This document shows, piece after piece, positions 1 to 7,665 of a DNA stretch of 64,000 nt. Origin of the DNA: UBA2396 sp038042175 (GTDB lineage Bacteria; Planctomycetota; Phycisphaerae; Phycisphaerales; UBA1924); the NCBI GenBank assembly GCA_964358855.1, contig CAYHQQ010000008.1, positions 34,082 through 98,081 on the forward strand. The letters run 5' to 3'. The position numbers and the translations under genes are program-made. The stretch's first letter is position 1. Each line of letters begins with the position of its first letter. Under the pieces are notes generated by a model, which was not told the origin of the DNA, ran no database searches, and saw only the letters and a program-made list of their open reading frames with translations.

Positions 1-885
1 GAGACAGCGCCGGTCGATCAGCGCCAGCTATTCGGGCCGGGAACGGTCGAACGACTCAAGCGGATGACGATCGCGGTGGTGGGATGCTCGGGAACAGGCA
101 GCCCCGTAGTTGAGCTCTTGATGCGGCTCGGCGTGGGACATCAGGTGTTAGTCGACCCCGACCTCGTGGAAGAGCGGAACCTGAACAGGATCTACAACAC
201 GAGACGGGCCGACGTCGGACGCCGCAAAGTGGACGTTCTCGCCGACTTCGTTCGCGAAGCTGATCTTGGAACGAAGGTGACGGCCTTGCCGCAGTTGATC
301 AGCGACGCCGACACGATCCGCGTGGTCTCCGGTGCAGACTTCGTGTTCGGCTGCATGGACTCTGCGGAAGGCCGGCACATCCTTTCGCGTGTGGCGTCGT
401 TCTACCTGCTGCCGTACATCGACATGGGCGTGCGACTCGATGCCGACGGCAAGGGAGGAATCGCCCAGGACGGCTTGGCCATCCACTATATTCAGCCTGG
501 GCTTTCAAGCCTGTTGAGCCGCGGGGTCTACACCATGGACCGAGTGGAAGCGGAGAGCCTGCGGCGCACCAGTCCTGAGGCCTACGCGGAACAGCGCCGC
601 GCGAAGTACGTCACCAATGTTGAGGTGATAAGCCCGGCGGTTATCACGTTCAATTCTCGGGCCGCGATCACGGCGGTGGACGAATTCCTGTGCCGCATCC
701 ATCCCGGACTACGTCTCGATGACAACCGATATTTCGCCACCACGCGATCCAGCCTAGTGAATGCACAGACTTCACACGAGGCAGAGTCCGACATTCCCTG
801 CCCCGTGATGTTGCGCCACGTCGGCAGAGGAGACGTGCGGCCGTTGCTCGGGTTGCCTGGTCTCCCGGCCGCGGAGACTCCATGA
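1..885 (+). CDS. E1-like ThiF/HesA/MoeB adenylyltransferase, 5'-truncated by window edge
   Basis: Proteins of this family adenylate the C-terminal glycine of a ubiquitin-like or sulfur-carrier protein. Counting from the internal ATG at 64, the glycine-rich nucleotide loop GCSGTGS is at residues 7-13, VDPDLVEERNLNR at 30-42, and the GCMDS strand-turn at 96-100; all are typical of E1 folds. The frame stays open to base 1, and the upstream residues (DRQLFG, then a short gap to LKR) match the segment that normally precedes the Rossmann fold, so the true start lies left of the window. No CxxC zinc pairs and no obvious catalytic-cysteine domain are seen. The stop overlaps the next gene by 4 bases (ATGA), indicating translational coupling to the DUF6527-like gene. 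The family call is firm. A role in protein conjugation rather than sulfur transfer is inferred from that neighbour. Confidence 0.85.
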   Translation, partial: ETAPVDQRQLFGPGTVERLKRMTIAVVGCSGTGSPVVELLMRLGVGHQVLVDPDLVEERNLNRIYNTRRADVGRRKVDVLADFVREADLGTKVTALPQLISDADTIRVVSGADFVFGCMDSAEGRHILSRVASFYLLPYIDMGVRLDADGKGGIAQDGLAIHYIQPGLSSLLSRGVYTMDRVEAESLRRTSPEAYAEQRRAKYVTNVEVISPAVITFNSRAAITAVDEFLCRIHPGLRLDDNRYFATTRSSLVNAQTSHEAESDIPCPVMLRHVGRGDVRPLLGLPGLPAAETP

Positions 886-1235
886 ACTTGGTAGCCCGAT
901 TCATTCTTCGGATCTTCCACTGGTTGCGATCGTTCGTGCCAGAAAAGGGCACCCGCAGCTTTCGGGTCATTCGAGTCGCGGATCGTCCTTCCTTACTCGC
1001 AGCAAACACGCTTTATCTGGTCGGCGACGATTCACTCTGTTGGTTCGCAGCTCTCCGATGCCCGTGCGGATGTGGAGATGAAATCGTGGTTAGCCTGTTG
1101 ACGACAGATCGCCCACATTGGAAACTCCAACTGAGTATCGATGGATCGCCAACCCTGTCACCATCCGTGTGGCGGCGCAAGGGATGCCGATCCCATTTCT
1201 TTCTTCGCGAGGGCCTGATTCAGTGGTGCGGGTAG
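882..1235 (+). CDS. DUF6527-like zinc-binding protein
   Basis: A 117-residue protein. The core has CPCGCGD at residues 60-66, a W80 strand, then LSPSVWR and GCRSHF at 92-106, ending in LIQW. C60/C62/C64 with C102/H105 would make one zinc site. This layout is what I recall for DUF6527, a family found next to E1-like and multi-ubiquitin proteins in bacterial ubiquitin-like operons; that association is from memory and was not searched. The first 20 residues are hydrophobic and basic (FILRIFHWLRSF), which could be a membrane-associating helix. The start ATG overlaps the stop of the E1-like gene. The protein may process or act on the modifier, but that function is inferred. Confidence 0.7.
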   Translation: MNLVARFILRIFHWLRSFVPEKGTRSFRVIRVADRPSLLAANTLYLVGDDSLCWFAALRCPCGCGDEIVVSLLTTDRPHWKLQLSIDGSPTLSPSVWRRKGCRSHFFLREGLIQWCG

Positions 1236-1654
1236 GTGTGTCGAAGCCGGCGTTCTCAAACTGTTCTGCTGTGCGATGCTCAAGGCGGCAGCACTTGCTT
1301 GTTGTTCCAGTTCTGGGCCTTCAGGACGACCGCGTCGCGACCGACGCAAGCCGGCGGCGTTAGAGTGCGCGGGTGCGCGTTACGTGCAGTCGGAACGGAC
1401 GCGAAACAGGGGATCGTTGAGGGTATCGACATCTCCGCAGCATAGAACGCGAGCCGTGAGCAAGGCCGCGTTGCCCAGGCGCCATGCAACGGCAGCAACC
1501 CAAGCTGGCAGCCGTTGATGTCGTGACACTCGGCAGGAATCCAGCGGAGAGGACTGTGTGTTCGTAGTGCGACGCACGGGCGGCAACAGGCTTGCGCTCG
1601 TTTGCGAAGTGTGCGATAGTCTTTCCGTTTCGGGACCGTGAAGGGCGGGTGAGA
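1236..1654. other. Gene-free stretch in the mobile element
   Basis: About 420 bases between the DUF6527-like and ankyrin genes. No reading frame has convincing composition, a ribosome binding site or a motif. Short open frames on both strands look like chance frames in GC-rich DNA. It may hold decayed cargo. Confidence 0.4.
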
Positions 1655-2113
1655 GTGGGCCAACTTGACAAACTGCTGCTTGCAGCAATTGGGGAAAAGG
1701 ATCTTGGCGGTATCGAGCGGCTGATTCGGCTCGGGGCGGACGTGAATGCACGCGTGGAGGGAATGCCAATCCTCCACATCGCGGTGGTGAATGCGATGAC
1801 ACCGGTCGTGGAGCGACTGATTGCCGCCGGGGTTGACGTCCATGCTTGCGATGCGGATGGCCGCACTGCTCTGGCCTTGGGAGCGTGGGTCGGATCCACG
1901 CCGGAGCATGTGCGGATACTGGATCAACTCCTGGCTGCTGGCGCCGATCCGAACCCACGCGACAACCAAGGTCGTCAACCCATCGACTGGGCTGCGCAGT
2001 TCTTGAATCGGCAGATGGTCAACTGGCTGATCGCAGCCGGAGTTACCCCAAGTGCGCTCGCACGCCAATTCCTTGCGCAGTCCTCGGACAAGGAGGGGCC
2101 GTTATTGCCCTGA
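1655..2113 (+). CDS. Ankyrin-repeat protein
   Basis: About 152 residues if translation starts at GTG 1655, which sits behind the purine-rich AAGGGCGGG. A GTG at 1649 and a TTG at 1592 are alternatives. Four ankyrin-type repeats are visible: LIRLGADVNAR, LIAAGVDVHACDADGRTAL, LLAAGADPNPRDNQGRQPIDWA and LIAAGVTPSAL. Ankyrin arrays mediate protein-protein contacts. No signal peptide or catalytic domain is seen, so the protein is probably a cytoplasmic adaptor. It lies between the E1-like pair and a minus-strand unknown, which fits accessory cargo. The fold is sure; partner and role are unknown. Confidence 0.8.
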   Translation: MGQLDKLLLAAIGEKDLGGIERLIRLGADVNARVEGMPILHIAVVNAMTPVVERLIAAGVDVHACDADGRTALALGAWVGSTPEHVRILDQLLAAGADPNPRDNQGRQPIDWAAQFLNRQMVNWLIAAGVTPSALARQFLAQSSDKEGPLLP

Positions 2114-2121
2114 GGGCGATC

Positions 2122-3222
2122 TCACGTCGGCGGGTGATCCATGACGGCAGATAGCATCACAACAGCGGCCTTCAAGAGCAGATTTCTCGGCCTTACCGGA
2201 ATCGGCGGAAAGACCAACTCCATGAACTGCGCTTCACCAAGCCCCATGAACTTGCCGATGGGCCGTAGTCCAAACGCGGCCAATCGCTTTTGGGCCAGCT
2301 TGGTTGGAGCGAACGACAGCACACGGAAGGACTCTGTAACGGAAGGACGAGCAAGCGCGGCCAGTTGAGACAGAACGGCAATGAAGAGCGAGCGCGTGCC
2401 GTTGTCGGATTCGGAGCCCATGTCGAACGGCCGCTCGGCGACGCCTTCCAGCAGGACCAAATCTGATGGAAAGCACAAGTGCGCCGCTCGGCACTCGCAG
2501 GTCGTCATTGTGCCCCCGAGAAGCGCGTCATAGGCCTCTCGTGTGATCGGAAGTGCGATCATCATGCCGGCTGGCCGAACGCTGCCACGAGCACGAATGA
2601 CTGTCCATGGGCTTACGGACCACCATTCGATCGCGCGCTCCTGGTAGACTGCCAGCGGAACACCGATGGAGCGCTCCGCCGAGGCGCGTGCTTCGGCAAT
2701 CGATGACTCCGCTCCCACGGGCAGCAACTGCCGCCCGGCGCACACAAACATCCAGTCCACTGCCTCCCTGACATCCGATTCGTCCGCGCACGCCTGGACC
2801 GCGCGATCCACAGTGCGCCGTGTGCGAAATACTTCGGAGATCGCATCCTCTCCCCACTGCAGGAAATCGATCCCCGACGGATTGTGCTCTCGCTCCTCCG
2901 ACGGATTGCAAACAGTGTTCAGCACGCGGCCGATGGAGATCTCGTCTGTAGGGACGCGATGCTTCTCAAGGTAGTTCATGAACACCTTGCCGGAGGATGT
3001 CGGAGGTGTTCTGGCTGCTCCAGCTAGCAGCATGCCGACGATGCCCGCAGCATATCTCTCGTCAAGCGCCCAGCCGAGCCGGAGCTTGGTCACGCGCTCC
3101 TTTCTGATACCGCCGTGATGCTCGTCGAACCAGGACGAGATGCCCTTTCCGGTCGGCCATCCTCCATGCTTCTTCATGTGATCGAGAAAGTTCGCGGTGA
3201 ATGACCTGAATCGCCTTTGCAC
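2122..3222 (-). CDS. Unknown protein, 366 aa, possible GNAT-like C-terminal region
   Basis: Composition looks like real coding sequence. The N-terminal part (LDHMKKHGG, WFDEHHGG, MLLAGAARTPP, then conserved-looking helices) matches no family I recognise. The C-terminal third has a strand RPAGMMIALPIT, a helix with LSQLAALARP, and RVLSFAPTKLAQKRLAAFGLRPIGKFMG, which recalls the last strands and helix of an N-acetyltransferase fold. That reading is tentative. The gene is the only minus-strand gene in the element, convergent with the ankyrin gene (8 bases between stops), and behaves like independently acquired cargo. I do not assign a function. Confidence 0.55.
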   Translation of the reverse strand: MQRRFRSFTANFLDHMKKHGGWPTGKGISSWFDEHHGGIRKERVTKLRLGWALDERYAAGIVGMLLAGAARTPPTSSGKVFMNYLEKHRVPTDEISIGRVLNTVCNPSEEREHNPSGIDFLQWGEDAISEVFRTRRTVDRAVQACADESDVREAVDWMFVCAGRQLLPVGAESSIAEARASAERSIGVPLAVYQERAIEWWSVSPWTVIRARGSVRPAGMMIALPITREAYDALLGGTMTTCECRAAHLCFPSDLVLLEGVAERPFDMGSESDNGTRSLFIAVLSQLAALARPSVTESFRVLSFAPTKLAQKRLAAFGLRPIGKFMGLGEAQFMELVFPPIPVRPRNLLLKAAVVMLSAVMDHPPT

Positions 3223-3430
3223 TGATGACTCCTGGCGGCTGCCGCAGGGGCTTCACCGCGTTTCGTGTGGAGGTTTTGCCTTTGTGTGGGTGCCGATTGA
3301 GTTCCCGATTGCTCCCAAGGACCTCGAATGGCTGTCGAAACGGTCCCCGTCGGCAATATTGGTGTCCTGAGCCTTTTCGGCGGCGTCATGCGACTCCGCC
3401 TCCCGTCCTCTTACTTCGACAGGAGAGCCA

Positions 3431-4105
3431 ATGGTAACAAAGAAACTCCGCAGGGTTGGTCGGAAGAACATGACGGCACTTCTTGCGCTTCGGGTCTTCC
3501 TGCCAAAGCGCCTGCACAAGGGGCCACTGCCGAAGGACTGGCTCAAGCAGTCGATGAAGGGACTTCGCGGCCTGGCGTCAGAACAGATGCGGGAGGTGCG
3601 GCGAGCCGACCCGGAATTGCCGGATGTGGCCGTCGGAGAGATCGCCATGCAGACGATCCGCCACAAGTTCGGCCGCCGCGTCGATCCGAGGCGGGGCACG
3701 CTCGCTCAGCTGATGAGCGGCGTTGTGCGTCGGATCATCGCCTCCATCCTCAGCAAGCGCGTGCGCAGGAAGCCGCGGGCAGACAGGTTCAAGAGGACCG
3801 AAACGGTGGTGGAGGCGCCGGAGGACCTGGCGGAGACTTCGGAGCAGCAGGAGGCCGTTCTCTGGTGTCTGCGTCAGCTCGATGAACCGTCCCGCCAGGC
3901 TCTCAGCCTTCGCTTCGGTGGGCTGGCGGGCATGGAGCTGCCGACTCGCCGCCTCACTAATTCAGAGGGTTGCAAGGCCACCCGTGCTCTGGCCCGGCTG
4001 CGCGAGCTTCTCGCCGGGTACTGGGCATCCCGGCGGTGGAATGGGTCTTCCACGCGCGTTGGGAATCCCGACAGGCTGGGCAAGGGAAACGACAAGAAGA
4101 ACTGA
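3431..4105 (+). CDS. Sigma-70-like DNA-binding protein
   Basis: A 224-residue protein starting at ATG 3431 behind AGGAGAG. The N-terminus is very basic (VTKKLRRVGRKN). Residues from about 138 onward (EQQEAVLWCLRQLDEPSRQALSLRF, given here only as a location, then TNSEGCKATRALARLRELL) resemble sigma region 4 and its helix-turn-helix; the middle helices could be a reduced region 2. It heads the rightward set of element genes and may direct transcription of the transfer and recombination genes, which is inference. An alternative is a recombination-directionality or transcription-activator protein using the same helix-turn-helix. Confidence 0.55.
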   Translation: MVTKKLRRVGRKNMTALLALRVFLPKRLHKGPLPKDWLKQSMKGLRGLASEQMREVRRADPELPDVAVGEIAMQTIRHKFGRRVDPRRGTLAQLMSGVVRRIIASILSKRVRRKPRADRFKRTETVVEAPEDLAETSEQQEAVLWCLRQLDEPSRQALSLRFGGLAGMELPTRRLTNSEGCKATRALARLRELLAGYWASRRWNGSSTRVGNPDRLGKGNDKKN

Positions 4106-4131
4106 TCAAACCAAGAGGAAAGGAGGTATTC

Positions 4132-4188
4132 ATGCGGCTGATTCTGATCATCATCGACATCGTGATCAAGCTCATGCGAAAGCGGTGA
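4132..4188 (+). CDS. 18-residue hydrophobic peptide with perfect ribosome binding site
   Basis: The reading frame MRLILIIIDIVIKLMRKR sits behind AAAGGAGGT, a full anti-SD match about 6 bases before the ATG, 26 bases after the sigma-like gene. Nine isoleucine or leucine residues alternate with single charges and the peptide ends in KLMRKR, so it could form a short membrane-active helix. Size and composition resemble type I toxin or regulatory peptides, but no antisense RNA is identified. It could also be a leader peptide for the downstream genes. The initiation signal is much stronger than on most host genes here. Confidence 0.5.
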   Translation: MRLILIIIDIVIKLMRKR

Positions 4189-4335
4189 GCGGGTGCAGCG
4201 CCCGTAGCCTTGGGCCTGGACTCGAACGCGTCACAGCCCTCGATGGCGTCCTCGCAAGCGGCGAACACGCGCGCAGTTGCCCGAGGGCTCCCTGCACCGG
4301 GAGTCCTCGGCGACTCGCGTCAAAACTCGAAGGAA

Positions 4336-4545
4336 ATGGAGGCTTCCATTCGCAAGATTCTCATCGTGATCGGCTGTCTCGCATATGTGATGTCCCCGAT
4401 TGATCTCGTCCCCGACTTCATCCCTGGCCTGGGTCAACTGGATGATCTGACGGTGATCGCGCTCACGGTTCGGGCACTGCGGCGATCAAAGAAGGACGAG
4501 GACGAGAAGAATTCTGCCGCCCGGCTCAAACGGCTGTTTGCGTAG
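4336..4545 (+). CDS. DUF1232 (YkvA-like) membrane protein
   Basis: About 69 residues from ATG 4336; an upstream in-frame ATG at 4243 would add 31 residues. The DUF1232 signature is clear: a hydrophobic helix (ILIVIGCLAYVMS), then PIDLVPDFIPGLGQLDDL and a second helix VIALTVRAL. The tail is highly charged. Proteins of this family are small inner-membrane proteins of unknown biochemical role. It lies between two other tiny hydrophobic ORFs, forming a block of membrane peptides upstream of the coupling ATPase. The family call is firm; the start is uncertain because AAGGAA lies too close to ATG 4336. Confidence 0.75.
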   Translation: MEASIRKILIVIGCLAYVMSPIDLVPDFIPGLGQLDDLTVIALTVRALRRSKKDEDEKNSAARLKRLFA

Positions 4546-4595
4546 CTAGCAGACGGAGAAGTTGATCCGGGGTTCGCTCATCAAGGAGTTCGCAA

Positions 4596-4736
4596 ATGAA
4601 ACGTATCGTGTGGCTGGTCATCGCCGGGATTCAATTCCTCGTTGGCTTGTGGCTGTTCCGCCGGCCGGACGTGGTGGACAAGCTGATTTCCATCGGGCGT
4701 CGCCTGGTGGACCGGAAACGGGGCACGCCGTGCTAA
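4596..4736 (+). CDS. Small single-pass membrane protein, 46 aa
   Basis: Starts at ATG 4596 with AAGGAG seven bases upstream. It has one transmembrane helix (IVWLVIAGIQFLVGLWLF) followed by a basic amphipathic tail (LISIGRRLVDRKRG). The stop overlaps the GTG start of the coupling ATPase gene (GTGCTAA), so the two are probably translated together. Coupling proteins often have a separate or fused membrane anchor, and the ATPase here lacks an obvious N-terminal transmembrane segment, so this peptide could supply it. That role is inference. Confidence 0.6.
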   Translation: MKRIVWLVIAGIQFLVGLWLFRRPDVVDKLISIGRRLVDRKRGTPC

Positions 4737-6265
4737 ACCACCTACACCGCCTTTTGCCGTGGTGCTGGGGCAAGCGTGCCCGCGAGCCGTGGTCGCTGGA
4801 CAATCCGCTCCTCCATCTTTCGCGACAGGACGTTTGGACGCTGAGGGATGCAGTGGCCGGGTGCCTCATTCTGGGCGAAAGCGGCGGAGGGAAGACTTCC
4901 GGGAGCGGCCAAACAATCGCCGAATCATTCCTCGACGCAGGCATGGGAGGCCTCGTGTGCGCAGCGAAAACTGAGGAAATCGCGACGTGGCAGAAATACT
5001 GCGCGCGAACCGGCAGAACGAAAGACCTGATTCTCTTTTCGCCCGATCGCTCTCTCCGCTACAACTTCCTGGACGACGAGTTGCACTCGTCCGCCGGTCA
5101 CGCGGGAGGTGCGACGCTCAACGTGGTCGCGATGCTTTTGTCTGTCCTGGAGGTGGTCAATCGAATCGGTTCCGGCGGAAATGCCGGTCGCGGCGAGTCG
5201 GGCGGCGATGGCGACCCCTATTGGAAAAACTCGGCCCGCCAACTGATATCCCAAACCGTAGATCTCTTGGTCATGTCTCGCGACCGGGTGCGGATGCTCG
5301 ACATACAGCGGATCATCGCCTCGATTCCTCAGACTGCCGATCAAGTGCGAGATCCGGACTGGCAGCGTGAATCATTGTGCTATCGCTGCATCATGGAAGC
5401 GGATGCTCTGACGATGCCGGATGAGCGTCGCGAAGACTTGGAAATGATCGTGGCGTACTTCCTCGACGAACTCGCAAAGCTCAGCCCAAAGACACGCGGG
5501 GTGATCGTTTCCTGCGTGGGCGCGATGACGGACACGCTGCTCCGCGGAATGTGCCGCACGCTCTTCTGCACGAACACCAACATCACCCCTGCCTTGTGCG
5601 GCGAGGGGAAAATCATCGTCGTGGCGATTCCGGTGAAGGAGTTTCGCGAGAGCGGACTCATCGCGAACATGATCTGGAAAACAGGGTTTCAGAGGTGGGC
5701 GGAGCGACGGGACGTTGCGGCTAACCCAAGGCCCGTCTTCCAGTGGCTCGATGAAGCGCCGAATTTCATCAGCAGCGGGGATCAGGTTTTCCAGGCAAGC
5801 TGCAGGTCATCACGGGTCGCCACGGTAATGCTGGGGCAAAACATCTCGGGCTTCTATTCCGCACTCGGCGGCGGCGACAAGGGCAAGGCCGAGAGTGACA
5901 GTTTGTTTGGCAACCTCGCGACAAAGGCCTTCCACTCATCGAGTGATCCGGTCACGAACCGTTGGGCGTCCGAACTCATCGGTGACCGCGTCCGCTTGCT
6001 GATGAATGGCAACTCGAGCCGGCCGGAACCGATGTGGAGTTCGGCTGCTCTGGGGTCACAGGAATCCGGCAACAGCTCCGCGGGCTTCAGCGAATCGGTA
6101 CTCCCCATGGTCACCCCGGCCGAGTTCATTTCCCTGCGATCCGGCGGTCCTGCCAACAAAGGCTGCGTCGATGCCATCATCGTCAAGAGCGGAACTGGGT
6201 TCAACTCCACGGGCCGCAATTGGATGAAATGCACTTTCAGCCAGGTACCCTCGGATCGCCGCTGA
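4730..6265 (+). CDS. VirD4/TraG-like type IV coupling ATPase
   Basis: 511 residues from GTG 4730, overlapping the upstream stop. Walker A GESGGGKTSG lies at residues 49-58 with K55, and Walker B QWLDEAPN has D341/E342. Family members pump DNA-protein complexes to a type IV secretion channel during conjugation. The enzyme lacks the two N-terminal transmembrane helices common in TraG/VirD4; the preceding 46-residue membrane protein may replace them. Several other frames open across this gene but only this one carries the motifs. No relaxase or VirB4 is in the window, so the element may be mobilizable or may carry those genes to the left. Confidence 0.8.
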   Translation: MLNHLHRLLPWCWGKRAREPWSLDNPLLHLSRQDVWTLRDAVAGCLILGESGGGKTSGSGQTIAESFLDAGMGGLVCAAKTEEIATWQKYCARTGRTKDLILFSPDRSLRYNFLDDELHSSAGHAGGATLNVVAMLLSVLEVVNRIGSGGNAGRGESGGDGDPYWKNSARQLISQTVDLLVMSRDRVRMLDIQRIIASIPQTADQVRDPDWQRESLCYRCIMEADALTMPDERREDLEMIVAYFLDELAKLSPKTRGVIVSCVGAMTDTLLRGMCRTLFCTNTNITPALCGEGKIIVVAIPVKEFRESGLIANMIWKTGFQRWAERRDVAANPRPVFQWLDEAPNFISSGDQVFQASCRSSRVATVMLGQNISGFYSALGGGDKGKAESDSLFGNLATKAFHSSSDPVTNRWASELIGDRVRLLMNGNSSRPEPMWSSAALGSQESGNSSAGFSESVLPMVTPAEFISLRSGGPANKGCVDAIIVKSGTGFNSTGRNWMKCTFSQVPSDRR

Positions 6266-6345
6266 AAGACCGGAGCCCCTGGGCGACAAGTAGTCGTAAC
6301 CGTCCTCCCCTTCCCCACCCCATTACAGCATCAGGAGCCCACACG

Positions 6346-6924
6346 ATGGAGAATGAACCGCCGCCCCTCTCATTTGCCCAGAAAACCCAACAGCTCGTCA
6401 ACTTTCTCAAGTTCATCTGCATGACCTTCAGCGCCCCGGTCGAGGTCTGGCTCCGGCGGGGGTTCGGGGACAGGTACTTCAGCAAAGCGGCCCTGTTTTC
6501 CGTCGTGCTCATCCCGTTCTGGGGAACGCTTTTCCCGGGAACCGACCTCACGCTTCTCTTCGGCTTCTGGTGGAGCTACTTCATCATGCTCCTGTTCGCC
6601 CGGATCGCGATGTTCCGGCGCTGGACGCGCGGAGAGGTCGAGCACACGCTGTACTCTGGGTACTCGCGGCTGCACCGCTTCTTCCCGCGCGCCTCGGAGC
6701 TCAAGATCAAGGAAACGATCGAGCCGATGCTGGTGTTCATCATCGGCGTGGTGTTTCTCACCATGTCGCCGGCGCTTGGCTTGTACCTCATGGTCGCGTC
6801 CTTTGCCATGGCGGTCAGCATCCGCATCACGATGATCGAGACTCGTCAGCGTCTGCTCCAGCTCACCGATGCCGCCTTCGAGCAGCGCGAACTCGCGGAA
6901 GCGTTCCGGCGCGTCTTCCCCTAA
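6346..6924 (+). CDS. Multi-pass membrane protein of the mobile element, unknown
   Basis: 192 residues from ATG 6346, with CAGGAG ten bases upstream. Hydrophobic segments occur around AALFSVVLIPFWGTLF, LLFGFWWSYFIMLLF, MLVFIIGVVFLTM and LGLYLMVASFAMA, giving about four transmembrane helices. The C-terminus is a charged helix (RQRLLQLTDAAFEQRELAE). It follows the coupling ATPase by 80 bases and precedes more small element genes, suggesting a part of a transfer-associated membrane assembly. I recognise no named family. Confidence 0.65.
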   Translation: MENEPPPLSFAQKTQQLVNFLKFICMTFSAPVEVWLRRGFGDRYFSKAALFSVVLIPFWGTLFPGTDLTLLFGFWWSYFIMLLFARIAMFRRWTRGEVEHTLYSGYSRLHRFFPRASELKIKETIEPMLVFIIGVVFLTMSPALGLYLMVASFAMAVSIRITMIETRQRLLQLTDAAFEQRELAEAFRRVFP

Positions 6925-6942
6925 CACGAAAGGAGGTTTACC

Positions 6943-7218
6943 ATCGACAAGAAGAACGAGAAGCCCTCTCCCAAATGGGGCGCAGGGAGTCTGCAAGCCG
7001 CCCTGCGGCACGGGCTCGACGAAGTGCGGTCCCTCTTCTACGGCCCCGGAAACGTCGAACAAGGCATGTACGGGACGACACTTCCATCGGAGGTGCAGCG
7101 GCAACGCGATACTGAGCCTGACGTGTCAGGCCAGCGAGTGAGTTCGATCATTGAACGGCTCCAGCGTCTCGCGGGCAAGGAGCCCGCCCGTGAAGACCGC
7201 GAACTTGAGCGGGAGTGA
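6943..7218 (+). CDS. Small protein, 91 aa, apparent ATC start codon
   Basis: AAAGGAGGT at 6929-6937 is a perfect ribosome binding site and is followed five bases later by ATC GAC AAG AAG AAC. The same frame has a stop at 6922-6924 (the end of the previous gene) and no ATG, GTG or TTG before GTG 7024. Initiation at ATC gives a polar protein with a SLQAALRHGLDEVRSLFYGP segment and a C-terminal charged helix (SSIIERLQRLAGKEPARED). A single G-to-C change from ATG would explain the codon. GTG 7024 would give 64 residues but has no comparable signal. Function unknown. Confidence 0.55.
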   Translation: MDKKNEKPSPKWGAGSLQAALRHGLDEVRSLFYGPGNVEQGMYGTTLPSEVQRQRDTEPDVSGQRVSSIIERLQRLAGKEPAREDRELERE

Positions 7219-7221
7219 CTC

Positions 7222-7386
7222 ATGCTGACCCTCCTCTCGACGATCGCAACGGGCGCCGTCCTGCTGACCGCAGGCGGCGTCCTTTTCCTCTACCAGAGCT
7301 TCGGCATCGTGCCCAGGGACATCGTCACTGTGGTCAAGGTGTACCGGCAGGCCTTCGAGCTCCGAAGCCTGCAGTCACGTTTGTGA
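7222..7386 (+). CDS. Small membrane protein, 54 aa
   Basis: Starts at ATG 7222, three bases after the previous stop, with GGGAG seven bases upstream. One N-terminal transmembrane helix (ATGAVLLTAGGVLFLYQSF) is followed by a short basic amphipathic tail (VVKVYRQAFELRSLQSRL). It is the third tiny membrane protein in the element. The tight spacing implies co-translation with its neighbour. No family recognised. Confidence 0.55.
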   Translation: MLTLLSTIATGAVLLTAGGVLFLYQSFGIVPRDIVTVVKVYRQAFELRSLQSRL

Positions 7387-7445
7387 GGTCGCTTTCGTCG
7401 TCTCGACCGCCTCCTCCCAGGCTAGCGCCGAGCGGCGGACTTTCC

Positions 7446-7661
7446 ATGGACTCCACTTCGCCGGCCAGTTCGACGCCTCCAGGCTCCGCGGCGCGGTCGA
7501 ACGCGCCACCTTCCGATGCACCTGCTTGGATCACCGCAGAACTGATCCGCTTAACAAGAATTGTGTGGGAACCGCTCTACAAAGCGCAGCTTTCCGTCGA
7601 GGAGGCCGTTAGTATTCTCATGAGCGTGGGACGCCTGTCAGGCGTCCTCGCCGGGGGATGA
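7446..7661 (+). CDS. Small protein upstream of the recombinase, 71 aa
   Basis: Starts at ATG 7446 and ends four bases before the recombinase ATG. The first 30 residues are Ser/Pro/Ala-rich and probably disordered; the rest (WITAELIRLTRIVWEPLY, then LSVEEAVSILMSVGRLSGVL) forms two helices. Its position suggests a helper of recombination, perhaps a directionality factor, but no motif proves it. Confidence 0.5.
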   Translation: MDSTSPASSTPPGSAARSNAPPSDAPAWITAELIRLTRIVWEPLYKAQLSVEEAVSILMSVGRLSGVLAGG

Positions 7662-7665
7662 CGCC

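Noticed and set aside
1350..1380. GCGTTAG-like sequence resembling an integron core site
   Set aside because: Consensus and the paired second core are absent.
3197..3370. Short GTG-initiated frame (57 residues, containing FAFVWVPIEFPIAPKDLEWL) before the sigma-like gene
   Set aside because: Composition is protein-like, but the start overlaps the minus-strand gene, there is no SD and no recognised family; left as unproven.
3328..3885. Frame with AAGGA before ATG 3328
   Set aside because: It overlaps the sigma-like gene in another frame; beyond the first 30 residues it has shadow composition.
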